The notes beneath the pieces are model-generated. The model was given only the letters and a program-made list of their open reading frames with translations. It had not been told where the DNA came from and did not search any database. The position numbers and the translations under genes were made by a program. A DNA stretch of 64,000 bases from Kitasatospora sp. A2-31 (GTDB lineage: Bacteria > Actinomycetota > Actinomycetes > Streptomycetales > Streptomycetaceae): assembly GCF_022288725.1 (NCBI RefSeq), contig NZ_JAKNTA010000007.1, forward strand, positions 290,966 to 354,965, written 5' to 3'. Positions 1 through 8,142 of the stretch are shown here, in pieces. Each line of letters starts with the position of its first letter. Positions within the stretch are counted from its first letter, which is position 1.

Positions 1-2890
1 CGGGGTCGGCGAACGCGGGCAGCATCGGGCGGGCGTAGCCGTGGTGGGCGGTGACGAGGTGGGTAACGAGGTCGTGGTCGATGCCTTGGGCGGCTGCGGG
101 GTCGGTGGCGAGCCATGCCTGTACGGCGGCGGCGCTGAGGGCTTCGTGGCGCAGGTCCTTGGACCAGTTGGCCAGCCGGGCGGCGCGTCGGCGGGCGGTG
201 CGGTCGGCGGGGTCCATGCCGGACTTGGCGAGGGGTTCGGGCAGGGATTCGGCGAGCAGGCGGTCACCGGAGCAGAGCATGCACTGGAACCGCGGGTGGT
301 CCTTTCCGCAGTCGTGGGCCCGGGCCGCCAGCTCGACGGCGTCGACTAGGTCGTCGGGCAGCCCGATGGCCCGGGCGAAGTCGCGGGCGCGTTCGCCCAC
401 GGCCTGGTGGTGGTGCTTGAGGGTGACGGTGCGGGTGAGGCTGCTGCTGTCCGGGTCCTCGTCGTCGACGGCGATCCGGTAGCGGTTGGCGTCGATGAGC
501 CGGGGCGGAACGAGGACGATCCGGCCCGGGCCACCGTGGTCGATCAGCACTACCCCGGCCGCTGCCTCCCGTCCGGTGCGCCAGTCGGCGATCTCCAGCA
601 GGGTCTCCAGGCGCCGGCGCAGTACCGGGGTGTGTCGGGCGGGGCCGTCTGCTGGGGTGTCGGTGGGCAGGGCGGCGAGCAGCCGGGTGATCGCGGTACG
701 GATCGCGTCGGTCGTGTTCAAGGCGTCCGGGTCGCTGGGGTCTGCGGTGAGGTCGGTGTGGGCTTGCTTGATGATCGGGGTGAACTGCTCGGGGGTGGCG
801 CCGGTGGTGCTGGCCAGGACGACGGGGTCGAGGCGTAGCGGGGTGCGGGTGTTGTCGGTGGGGTGGTCGCCGAGGTCGGGGACGGGGGTGTCGGGGTTGG
901 CGGTCCAGCCGTAGGCGTCGTGGCCGCCGGCGGTGGTGGGCAGGACGAGGGTGGCTCCGGGCCGAAGGTCCTGGATGAGGCGTGGGGTGGTCCATGTGCC
1001 GTCGGTCTCGCGTTGGAGGACGGTGGTGCGCAGGCGGGTGGGTGGGTTGCGGGGTTCGGGCGTGGTGTCGGCGTTGGCGCCTTCGAGGTCGCTGGTGTCG
1101 GGGGTCGCGCGGGGTTCGGTGAGGAAGCGGCGCACTGTGGCCAGAGGCAGGGCGAGGGTTTCGGCGGTGTGGACGGGGGTGGCGCGGATGTGCTCGGCGA
1201 GGGTCTCGGGGTCGGCGGCGTCGGTGGGGAGGTCGGCGCGCCACAGGAGTTGGACTTCGGGCTGGCTGGTGTCGAGTCCGTGGAGGAAGGGGGCGGGGGA
1301 TTCGTCGGGGACGGGGATGGGGCTGGTGCGGGCGAAGGCGGCCAGGCGTGTCTGCTCGACCGGGGGGATGTGTTCGCCGGCGCGGGTGAGCGGTGTGGTG
1401 TCGGTGCCGTCGAGGAGGTCGGGCAGGGTGGCGGGGTTGAGGACCAGGCCGTCGAGGAGGTGGGGGGTCAGCTCGGCGGGGTCCTGGGTGTCGTACGGCG
1501 TGGTGTGCTGGGTGAGCCACTGCCAGGTGTTGGCGGCGGCCGGGCCGTAGACGGGGATGTGGTCGGGGTCTTCGGGGTTGTGGGTGCGTACGAGGATCGC
1601 GGGTACGGGGCCGAGTTCACCTCGGCGGTCGAGGCGTCCGAGGCGCTGCAGGGCGGAGGCCCAGTCGCCGCATTCGCTGACCATGGCCCCGAAGGTGCAG
1701 TCGATCCCTACTTCGAGGGTCTGGGTGCTGATCACGACGAGGGGGCGTTCGCGGTTGGGGTCGATGCCGGTAAGGAGTTCGGCCAGCGGGCCGGTGACGA
1801 GCAGGTCGCGCTCTGCGGGCCGGCAGCGGCCGGTCAGCAGGAGCACGTCCACGTCGGTGCGCCGGGAGAGCGCTTCGTGGGCGGCGCGGGCGTGGGTGAT
1901 GGTGTTGGCGATCATCGCGACTGCGGGCAGCCGCAGGATGGGCAGGACGGCGTCGAGGCCGGTCTCGGCCGCGAGGGCGAACGCCTCGGCGGGCTTCTTC
2001 GACCAGTCGCTGGCGTCCAGCAGTGTCACGTGGCGCTTGGCCGCGATCCGCCGGCCGGCGATCGGGTGGTTGCGGTCCCCGTCACCGATGCCCAGGCGGG
2101 GCCGGCCGCTGGTGGTGCTGGTCGCCGACAGACTCACCACCCGAAGCGCCCGTGTCGCCAACTCCCCGCGCATCGCTGTCTGCTGGTAGAGCGCGGTGTC
2201 GGCAGCAGTCGCCAGCAGGGCCTTCGACAGGTGGGCCTCGTCCAGGGCGAGCAGGGCGTCGTACCCGGTCAGGGCGGCGTCGATCGGAGCGCGCTGCGGG
2301 GAGGTGTGGTAGCCGCGGAAGAGCAGGCGGCTGCCGTACTGGTCCACGGTCGACGTCACCACCAGCGGCTGGGCCGGGCTGCGCACCCAGTTCGACTCCC
2401 ACCTGGTGCCGCCGCGCATCCGCACCACTTCCAGCGGCGACGCTCCGCCACCGAGGTCGCGCAGCGCGGCGGCGACCTTCGCCCGCACCGAGCCGGCCGG
2501 CGCCCCTGCGAGCGCCGCAGCCAGTTCCGTGGTGTGCTGGTGTGCCTGGTCGACTACCAGGCGCCGGTCGACGCAGAAGAACAGCCGTAGCGGCACCGTC
2601 CGGTGCTCCCGGCCCGGCCCGCATGCGTGTTCCCAGGCGAGGAGGAAGATCCAGGTGTCGATGAACGTCGTCTTGCCCAGCGCAGTGGGCACGTCGAGGT
2701 CGGGCCAGTTCGCGCCGTCGGCCACGGCGTTCAGGTAGGCGCTCTGCCACGGGAAGGGAGCCCAGCCCTCGCACCCGGCGCACACCGCGGTCGCGGCCCC
2801 GTCGGGGCAGTGGGTGTGGTGGTGAACCTCCCGGAAGAAGTCCGGGAATTCGGCCGCATCGATCGCCGGCAGCCGTTCGGTGCCCGTCAC
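1..2890 (-). CDS. cas3: Cas3 helicase-nuclease, type I-G CRISPR (C-terminal HD), partial
   Basis: Target-degrading helicase-nuclease recruited by a Cascade-type complex. The frame is open from a GTG at 2890 to the window edge (about 963 codons), so the 3' end is missing. Visible in order: a CxxC near residues 37-40 and a Q-motif-like PFPWQ; Walker A VPTALGKTT at about 67-75; a DEAH box (LDEAHLS) at about 211; an SAT motif (SLSATST); motif VI-like LQRLGRLDRRG; and a C-terminal HD motif (AHDCGKDH) at about 858 followed by HHG near 948. The HD domain lies after the helicase, the arrangement known for subtype I-G/I-U rather than the N-terminal HD of I-E. The start overlaps the csb2 stop by 4 bp (GTGA), so translation is probably coupled. 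Cas8-type and adaptation genes, if present, should lie beyond the left edge. Confidence 0.9.
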   Translation of the reverse strand, partial: MTGTERLPAIDAAEFPDFFREVHHHTHCPDGAATAVCAGCEGWAPFPWQSAYLNAVADGANWPDLDVPTALGKTTFIDTWIFLLAWEHACGPGREHRTVPLRLFFCVDRRLVVDQAHQHTTELAAALAGAPAGSVRAKVAAALRDLGGGASPLEVVRMRGGTRWESNWVRSPAQPLVVTSTVDQYGSRLLFRGYHTSPQRAPIDAALTGYDALLALDEAHLSKALLATAADTALYQQTAMRGELATRALRVVSLSATSTTSGRPRLGIGDGDRNHPIAGRRIAAKRHVTLLDASDWSKKPAEAFALAAETGLDAVLPILRLPAVAMIANTITHARAAHEALSRRTDVDVLLLTGRCRPAERDLLVTGPLAELLTGIDPNRERPLVVISTQTLEVGIDCTFGAMVSECGDWASALQRLGRLDRRGELGPVPAILVRTHNPEDPDHIPVYGPAAANTWQWLTQHTTPYDTQDPAELTPHLLDGLVLNPATLPDLLDGTDTTPLTRAGEHIPPVEQTRLAAFARTSPIPVPDESPAPFLHGLDTSQPEVQLLWRADLPTDAADPETLAEHIRATPVHTAETLALPLATVRRFLTEPRATPDTSDLEGANADTTPEPRNPPTRLRTTVLQRETDGTWTTPRLIQDLRPGATLVLPTTAGGHDAYGWTANPDTPVPDLGDHPTDNTRTPLRLDPVVLASTTGATPEQFTPIIKQAHTDLTADPSDPDALNTTDAIRTAITRLLAALPTDTPADGPARHTPVLRRRLETLLEIADWRTGREAAAGVVLIDHGGPGRIVLVPPRLIDANRYRIAVDDEDPDSSSLTRTVTLKHHHQAVGERARDFARAIGLPDDLVDAVELAARAHDCGKDHPRFQCMLCSGDRLLAESLPEPLAKSGMDPADRTARRRAARLANWSKDLRHEALSAAAVQAWLATDPAAAQGIDHDLVTHLVTAHHGYARPMLPAFADP

Positions 2891-4353
2891 TGGTCGTCCT
2901 CCTCAAAACCGGGCTCCGGGCGGCACAGACCCAGGCCGAAGTTTCGCTTGCTGCCCAGAACCACCGGTCCCGTCACCGGCACCGGGAAGGTCAGACGCAC
3001 GTGGCAGCTCGGCAGCGGCCGCTCTCCGTCCTTGCGGCGCACCGGGAACCCGTGCACGCCGCGTGCCCCGGGCACGAGCGCGCCGCGCGGGCTGACCTGC
3101 ACCCGGGTGGGTTCGGGCAGCCCGGCCGAGACGCAACTGGTCGCGACCGAGTCCGCCCACGCGGCTTGCTCGTACTTCTTGGGGAAGCGGTCGAGGACCA
3201 TCGGCAGCACCGTGGTCCACACAGTCGAGGGCCCCTGCCACGTCCCCGGCTGGATGGTCTGCGGCCACTGGTCGTGGTCGGCGGGACTGACTCGTACGAG
3301 GTCCAGCAGTTCCCCGTCCTCGAACCGGATCCAGCGCAAGCCCCCGTCATTTCGAAGGAGGGCCGCGAGTAGTGCCTTGCGGTCCTGCTTCGGGATCTCG
3401 CGGGGCAGGGCGATGCCGACTCCGCGGAGCATCCCGTCGGCGTGGCGGTGGCCGGCGAACGGCAGCGCGAGGTAGGCGACCGGTCGCGGGTCGTCCGGGC
3501 TGTTCTTGTGGCCGTGGACCGTGGTCATCGCCTCGACGTCGTGGCCCATCGCCTCCAATGTGCCCATCACCGTGCTCCGCAGGCTGCCGGTCAGCTCCAG
3601 CGTCCACCGCGGGTCCAGCGCCACGCCCGGGGCGAACGAGAACGTCAGCAAGTCACCGAACGGACCATCCGCTACCGGCCTTTCGGGCCGGTCGGTGTGG
3701 TCGGGGTCGAGGTAGTGGTGGGTGACGGACTGGCTCCAGGACGACCGCTGCTCCTCGAAGGCCTCCTCCAGCCAGGCCAGATACCCTCGGTAGGGGATCC
3801 GGATCGGCCGCGAGCCTTTCGGGTACTCCCCGGTGGCGGCAGGCCTCCAGCGCCGCCGCCACTCGTCGTCGGCTTCGTCGGGGCCGCACCAGGCGTCCAG
3901 CAGCCCGGCCCCGGTCGATCGCCCGAAGTACGGTACTCGTAAGGCCAGTTCCTTCAGTACCGGGGCGAGTTCCTCGCCGGGCTCTGCGGCCCAGCTGAAC
4001 ACCATCCGTGTACCGGACAGCGTCTTCTGTGCCCACCTGCGCGGCACACCGCCGGCGGTACGTCCCGGCAACAGAGTATGGGTCGCGTTGGTCGGGTCCA
4101 CGATGTTGGTCACCACCCACGCCGCGCGCGGGTGTTCCGCCTCCAGCGGCCTGGCCGGCACCGTGACCACGGGCGGCTCCTGGGCCTCCAGCCAGGTCAG
4201 CGCCATCCGGTGCGCGGCGTCGTCGAGGTCGGCGTGCGCGACCAGCGCGCAGAACAGGCGGGCCGGGTGGGGCGGCCACTCGGCCCGCTCGCCGTCCATG
4301 GCGGTCGCCTGGTAGAGCGGCTCCAGCAGCTCCACCGAGATGTGGAAAGGCAT
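2887..4353 (-). CDS. csb2: Csb2, Cas5-Cas6 type protein of type I-G CRISPR
   Basis: 488-aa protein of the GSU0054/Csb2 family, which combines Cas5-like backbone and Cas6-like crRNA-processing roles. The N-terminus (MPFHISVELLEPLYQAT, then EWPPHPARLFCALVAH) is characteristic: the PPHP-ARLF segment marks the RAMP start of this family. Near the C-terminus a Gly-rich segment with RNFGLGLCRP resembles the RAMP glycine-rich loop. It lies 6 bp downstream of csb1 and overlaps cas3 by 4 bp, so the three genes form one operon. The gene order csb1-csb2-cas3 supports I-G. I cannot assign the endonucleolytic residues by eye. Confidence 0.88.
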   Translation of the reverse strand: MPFHISVELLEPLYQATAMDGERAEWPPHPARLFCALVAHADLDDAAHRMALTWLEAQEPPVVTVPARPLEAEHPRAAWVVTNIVDPTNATHTLLPGRTAGGVPRRWAQKTLSGTRMVFSWAAEPGEELAPVLKELALRVPYFGRSTGAGLLDAWCGPDEADDEWRRRWRPAATGEYPKGSRPIRIPYRGYLAWLEEAFEEQRSSWSQSVTHHYLDPDHTDRPERPVADGPFGDLLTFSFAPGVALDPRWTLELTGSLRSTVMGTLEAMGHDVEAMTTVHGHKNSPDDPRPVAYLALPFAGHRHADGMLRGVGIALPREIPKQDRKALLAALLRNDGGLRWIRFEDGELLDLVRVSPADHDQWPQTIQPGTWQGPSTVWTTVLPMVLDRFPKKYEQAAWADSVATSCVSAGLPEPTRVQVSPRGALVPGARGVHGFPVRRKDGERPLPSCHVRLTFPVPVTGPVVLGSKRNFGLGLCRPEPGFEEDDQ

Positions 4354-4359
4354 GACGCT

Positions 4360-5556
4360 CTACTCGCCTTCCGCCTCGCCGATGCCCTCCAGGCGGAAGG
4401 AGCGCTCGATCGCCTGCTGCACCTGAGCGTTCGGCCGCAGCCGCACCGGCTCCTTCGACCACTTGAGGCCCGCCTCCTCGGCCCGCGAGCGCGCGAACTC
4501 GAACAGCTCCAGGGCCTGCCCAGCGGTGTCCAGCTCCAGCGGCTCCGTCACCGCCACGCCCTCGCGCCCGCGGCCGACCCACTCGATCCGCTCCGACACC
4601 AGCAGCAGGTCGCAGCCCGAGCGCAGCCGCACCGCCGGCGCCGCGAACGCCAGCCGGTCGCCCAGCAGCGCCAGCGCCGCCAGCAGGGCCCTGCCTGCCC
4701 GCACGTACTCCTTCGGCGCGTCGCCGAAGCGCAGCGCCCTCAGGCCCGCCATGGCCAGCGTCGCGTTCCGCTCGATCGTCCGGACCGTCACCCCGCCCAT
4801 GCCCTCGACCGGCGGGATCATGCCGTGCCCGACCGCCGACGCCTTGAGCGTCTTCCCCTTGCCCTTCTTCCCGGTGCCCTCCACCGGCTTCCAGCCGTCG
4901 GCGGTCAGCTCCACGTTGCCGCCGGGGAAGTTCCACTTGTCGAAGCGCCCCGCCGCCCTCTTCCCGGACAGCGGATGCAGGCCCACCATCTCGGAGGTGT
5001 AGGTGCGCGGCACCTTCAGCTGCACGCGGCGCTTGCGGTGCGAGTCCCAGATGCCGAACAGCAGGTCCGACGGCGCCGACTCCAGGAATGCCCGCACGTC
5101 CCCCGTTCCCGTGTCACGCAGCGCACGGCCCGTGTCTGTCTCGTCGAACTTCACACCGGCCTCGTCCAACGCGTCCCGGAAGTAGGCGTCGCGGGAGCGG
5201 TGCGGCGCATCCAGGTTCGTCATCCGGAGCGCCCGGCCTTCCGCGGTCACGTGCAGCGCGAGATGCGGTACCACCGCCTCCCCCAGATCGACGGCCTCCA
5301 GCAGGGCCGTCTCGCAGCGGTTCGCCTGCGACTGCCGCTGGTCCAGCAGCACCACCTTGACAGCCTCCCCAGCAACCCACCGGTCCTCGAACAGCTGACC
5401 CGGCCCGTCGCCCTCCTTCTGCTTGACCTTCACGGTCGGCGGCGCCACCGGCGTCCCCACGCCGGCCACCGGCTCGTACTGGGCCACAACACGGATCGCA
5501 CCGTCCGCCGACAGCCCGCTCGCCGCCCCGGCCAGCCGTTCGTACAACGCCTTCAT
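4360..5556 (-). CDS. csb1: Csb1, Cas7-type backbone protein of type I-G CRISPR
   Basis: 398-aa Csb1/GSU0053-family protein, the Cas7 subunit expected to polymerise along crRNA. The start ATG at 5556 has a strong Shine-Dalgarno (GAGGAGG, 6 nt upstream). Family-like segments include SQANRCETALLEA (about residues 76-88), NLDAPHRSRDAYFRD, and FGIWDSHRKRRVQLKVPR (about 167-184), followed by a Lys/Gly-rich linker. It is the first gene of the csb1-csb2-cas3 operon. The roughly 150-bp upstream leader contains an 18-nt inverted repeat. No CRISPR repeats are seen upstream, so the array is elsewhere. Confidence 0.88.
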   Translation of the reverse strand: MKALYERLAGAASGLSADGAIRVVAQYEPVAGVGTPVAPPTVKVKQKEGDGPGQLFEDRWVAGEAVKVVLLDQRQSQANRCETALLEAVDLGEAVVPHLALHVTAEGRALRMTNLDAPHRSRDAYFRDALDEAGVKFDETDTGRALRDTGTGDVRAFLESAPSDLLFGIWDSHRKRRVQLKVPRTYTSEMVGLHPLSGKRAAGRFDKWNFPGGNVELTADGWKPVEGTGKKGKGKTLKASAVGHGMIPPVEGMGGVTVRTIERNATLAMAGLRALRFGDAPKEYVRAGRALLAALALLGDRLAFAAPAVRLRSGCDLLLVSERIEWVGRGREGVAVTEPLELDTAGQALELFEFARSRAEEAGLKWSKEPVRLRPNAQVQQAIERSFRLEGIGEAEGE

Positions 5557-5619
5557 GGAACCCTCCTCGGGTACGAACCTCTCGGACAGTCCGCATCGAA
5601 GCAGCCCCCACCGACAGTC

Positions 5620-5637
5620 GTCACTCCTTTGAGTGAC
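5620..5637. promoter_or_regulatory. Inverted repeat in the csb1 leader
   Basis: A perfect 7-bp inverted repeat GTCACTC-CTTT-GAGTGAC lies 64-81 bp upstream of the csb1 start codon. It could be an operator or a 5'-UTR hairpin controlling the cas operon. There is no T-run after it on the minus strand, which argues against a simple terminator for the upstream relic. Its function is inferred from position only. Confidence 0.45.
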
Positions 5638-5709
5638 AAGCCATCAGAAATGCTTCGGGGGGTGAAAGTTGGACTAAACTGCGCCGAATTTGGTGGCAGA
5701 TGGCAGCGA

Positions 5710-5947
5710 TCACTTAAGATGTCGAGTTAGCGAGATGACCTGCGCCATCGCGTCGACGCCCTTCTGTGCCGCAGGATCGTACGTGGCGGTGAACTCTTGC
5801 CGGCACCGCCGTCACCGGCCATGCCCGCGACGTCGTCCATCGAGAAAGGACGAGGCTGCGGTAGAGCTGAGCAGCCGTGTTGTGCAGGTCGGTGAACCCG
5901 GCGGAGGAGAGGACCATGTCCGCTGGCGTGACGTGAAAACTGGCCAT
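5710..5947 (-). pseudogene. Frameshifted WXG100/ESX-like small protein relic
   Basis: The ATG frame at 5947 starts convincingly (MASFHVTPADMV, then AAQLYRSL) and then turns into Arg-rich noise. A second frame continues the protein with DDVAGMAGDGGAGK, and the original-length C-terminus reappears in another frame as EFTATYDPAAQKGVDAMAQV to a TGA at 5710. The three pieces joined give a roughly 80-aa protein of the WXG100/ESX-like kind common in Streptomyces, where the middle block is typically AGDDxxGxEFxxxYDPAA. Two small indels therefore broke it. The downstream toxin or effector gene that often accompanies such proteins is absent; the cas operon follows instead. The relic identity rests on piecewise reading of three frames. 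Confidence 0.6.
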
Positions 5948-6363
5948 CGGACCCCCGGTTGTCCGCCTCCGTTCACGGCAGTAAGGGCCGGTGCCGCCGA
6001 GAACAGGTTCGACGGTGTCGGACCGCCCGCAGGACGATCACGGCGCGCCGGGCCCGAGAGCGCGAAGATCCGATCGCAGGCGGCCTGCACCGTAGACGCA
6101 CCCCCGGTTGCGGCCCGGCACCCTGCCCACACCGAGCCGCGCGGCCCCGTCAGCGGCCATGAACGGTGCAGGCGGGGCCTGTGACTCAAGCCGCCCGCAC
6201 AGTTCCGCCGTTCGTCGGGCCGAAGGGCTGGGCGGCCTGGACGTGTGGAGCGGGCCGTTGTGAACGCCCGGGGTGTCCGTTCAGTTCGGCGACGGGACGA
6301 TGCCCTGGGGCATGCCGAAGTCTGCGGTGTGGGCCGGCGGCCGAGGAGCCTGCCGCACTCCTG
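5948..6363. other. Intergenic stretch without a convincing gene
   Basis: About 415 bp between the relic and the 3' end of the next minus-strand gene. All six frames give Arg/Pro/Gly-rich translations typical of unused high-GC frames. I see no RNA gene, repeat array or terminator that I could defend. Together with the decayed gene beside it, this looks like remnant sequence at the edge of the cas operon. Confidence 0.4.
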
Positions 6364-6990
6364 CTACCAGATCGGACCCCGCGGACGAGGAAGGGCAGCG
6401 ACGCGCTTCTCTTCAACGATGCGCTGTTGGTCCCGCTGGTGGGCGTCTGCCCGGGCATCCAGGGTGACGGGGCCGCCGAATGTGACGGTCGGCTCTGTGC
6501 CAATCGGCGCCAGGGAGTACCTTGCGGGTGGCCGGTTGGATCGTGTTGGTAGGCGCATGCGGGCGACGCCGAACGGGAGTTCGGCGCGAACTGCTCCGTG
6601 CCAGCGAATCCATAATGCGGGGTGTCCGCGAAGAGCTTCGTCGCGGAGCTTGTCCACCGCGGTGCTGTCGTCCGTACGATCGATCTCCACGGCAACCGGA
6701 GGGCCGTTGTCGCGGAGCAAGCGCAGATCCAGATAGGCCGACCATGGAGGAGACCAGTAGGTGCGGCAGCCCCCATTGCGCTGGCGAGGCGGGTCGATGT
6801 AGCGCATCGGGGCCTCCCGCCTCGGTCTCCAGCCAGACGACACCGCCCACTCCGTCACCGCAAGGGTGATGCGCCGGGTTGCCTGCGCACCGGTCAGGTC
6901 GGTGAAGGCGAAGCGAGTCTGGGACAGATACGTGTGCAGGGCGGCGGCGAGCATCTCGGACTCGCCAGCTTCCGCTGGTTCGATGGCCAC
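6364..6990 (-). CDS. Hypothetical protein, possible PD-(D/E)XK-type nuclease fold
   Basis: About 208 aa from the GTG at 6990; an in-frame start as far up as 7155 exists but would overlap the divergent HNH gene, so a later start is preferred. The central part has plausible protein composition: SGWRPRREAPMRYIDPP, then SAYLDLRLL, then PVAVEIDRTDD, then KLRDEA and ALWIRWHG. The pattern D-L..., V-E-I-D..., K on consecutive predicted strands resembles a PD-(D/E)XK core, but this is a visual guess. It is divergent from an HNH-domain gene and near a CRISPR operon, which suggests a defence neighbourhood. I do not recognise the family. Confidence 0.5.
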   Translation of the reverse strand: MAIEPAEAGESEMLAAALHTYLSQTRFAFTDLTGAQATRRITLAVTEWAVSSGWRPRREAPMRYIDPPRQRNGGCRTYWSPPWSAYLDLRLLRDNGPPVAVEIDRTDDSTAVDKLRDEALRGHPALWIRWHGAVRAELPFGVARMRLPTRSNRPPARYSLAPIGTEPTVTFGGPVTLDARADAHQRDQQRIVEEKRVAALPRPRGPIW

Positions 6991-7120
6991 CCGCAGATTC
7001 TCGGCGTCCCCACTGACAATCTCGCGCCGAACTCCGGTCTGGCACAACGGGTTTCGTCGGGGCTGTAGGTCGATAGGCGTTTGGTGACGGTGCTGCCGGG
7101 GCTCGCCTACGCTCGTCGGT

Positions 7121-8035
7121 ATGAGCACCTTCAAGCCCGGGCCTAAGCTGTGCAAGCTTCTCTATGGCCGGGCGCAGTACTGCGCCTACGAGATGACCTG
7201 CCGACAGCCCCTTGTCATGGAGCACCGCGGTCGCCTCAGTCTCAACTCCCAGATCGCCCATATCCGGGCCGAGAACGCAGGCGGACCTCGTCACGTTCGC
7301 GGGTACGACGCCGTCAACGGCGAGGAGAACCTCTTGCTGCTGTGCTTCCCCCACCACAAGCAGGTCGACGACCACCCCGACGCGTACACAATTGAGGAGC
7401 TACTAGCCTGGAAGAAGGCTCAGATCGCCCAGTTGGTTGGGCGCGATACCCTCGTATTGACCGACGATCAGGTACAGCAGATCGTCGCCGCGCTCGCGAC
7501 GCCGGTGGCCGGCATCGACCTCCTTGGGATTCTGCTCGACGAGCGGGGCATGACCCAGGTGCCAGTCGAGGCGCTGGCGGGAACTAGGTTCCTGAATCGG
7601 CCGGAGCGCGGGCGGTTTCTCGGCGTGCGGGTGACCAATGCCGGCGCCCTGCCCTTCGACGTCGATGCCGTAGGCATCGATTTGGACTTCGGCTGGGAAG
7701 CGCCGGGCTCCTACCAGTTTGTGGCGGGTGACCCCGTGGTGTGTCCGCCGAGCAGGCTGCTTCCCCAGGCGAACAGCGTGTGGCTGGCTGACATCCCTAC
7801 AGTAGGGGTCGGCATTAGGGAGATCATGGTGCAGACGCTGTGCGTGCCAACCCAAGTCCGCGCGTATGCCCACCTTGGCGGCGGCTCCCGCCCGGTCGGA
7901 CCGTGGCTCTCGGCTGTGAACCTGCCGGTGTGGAATGAGGACATGACCCAGGAGCGTCTGAAGGAGCTTGTGCGGCTGGCGGAAGAACGGCGTCGCGGTG
8001 GTGCCTCTGGGCGCCAGCTTGGCGAGCCGGAGTAG
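7121..8035 (+). CDS. HNH-endonuclease-domain protein
   Basis: 304-aa protein with an N-terminal HNH-like zinc/metal nuclease motif in the first 100 residues: LYGRAQYCAY and MTCRQP supply Cys residues, SQIAHIRAENAGGPRH supplies the first His, and ENLLLLCFPHHKQVDD supplies N-x(6)-C...H-H. This spacing fits the HNH_5/HNH_2 type seen in restriction and defence proteins. The rest (about 110-304) is of unknown fold with no evident membrane segment. The SD is weak; the ATG at 7121 is chosen because the HNH fold begins soon after. It is divergent from the preceding gene and ends against a hairpin terminator. Confidence 0.72.
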   Translation: MSTFKPGPKLCKLLYGRAQYCAYEMTCRQPLVMEHRGRLSLNSQIAHIRAENAGGPRHVRGYDAVNGEENLLLLCFPHHKQVDDHPDAYTIEELLAWKKAQIAQLVGRDTLVLTDDQVQQIVAALATPVAGIDLLGILLDERGMTQVPVEALAGTRFLNRPERGRFLGVRVTNAGALPFDVDAVGIDLDFGWEAPGSYQFVAGDPVVCPPSRLLPQANSVWLADIPTVGVGIREIMVQTLCVPTQVRAYAHLGGGSRPVGPWLSAVNLPVWNEDMTQERLKELVRLAEERRRGGASGRQLGEPE

Positions 8036-8052
8036 GGTCGGGCCCGAAGAAC

Positions 8053-8096
8053 ACGGCAGGCGGCCTCCGGCCACCTGCTGACCGGGGGCCTGCCGT
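8053..8096. terminator. Bidirectional hairpin between convergent genes
   Basis: ACGGCAGGC (8053-8061) and GCCTGCCGT (8088-8096) are perfect 9-bp complements enclosing a GC-rich loop. It lies between the 3' ends of the plus-strand HNH gene and the minus-strand 8143-9351 gene, so it can serve both as a Streptomyces-type terminator without a long U-run. Confidence 0.6.
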
Positions 8097-8142
8097 TCAT
8101 CGCCTCCTGTGCGCCGGTCTCGGTTTAGGTGTCTGCCACTAC

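Noticed and set aside
863..2590. Long plus-strand open frame (575 codons)
   Set aside because: Antisense to cas3, whose motifs are unmistakable; its translation is Gly/Val-rich without domains.
5557..6363. Possible CRISPR array upstream of csb1
   Set aside because: No repeated 28-37-nt units are present; only one short inverted repeat and a gene relic were found.
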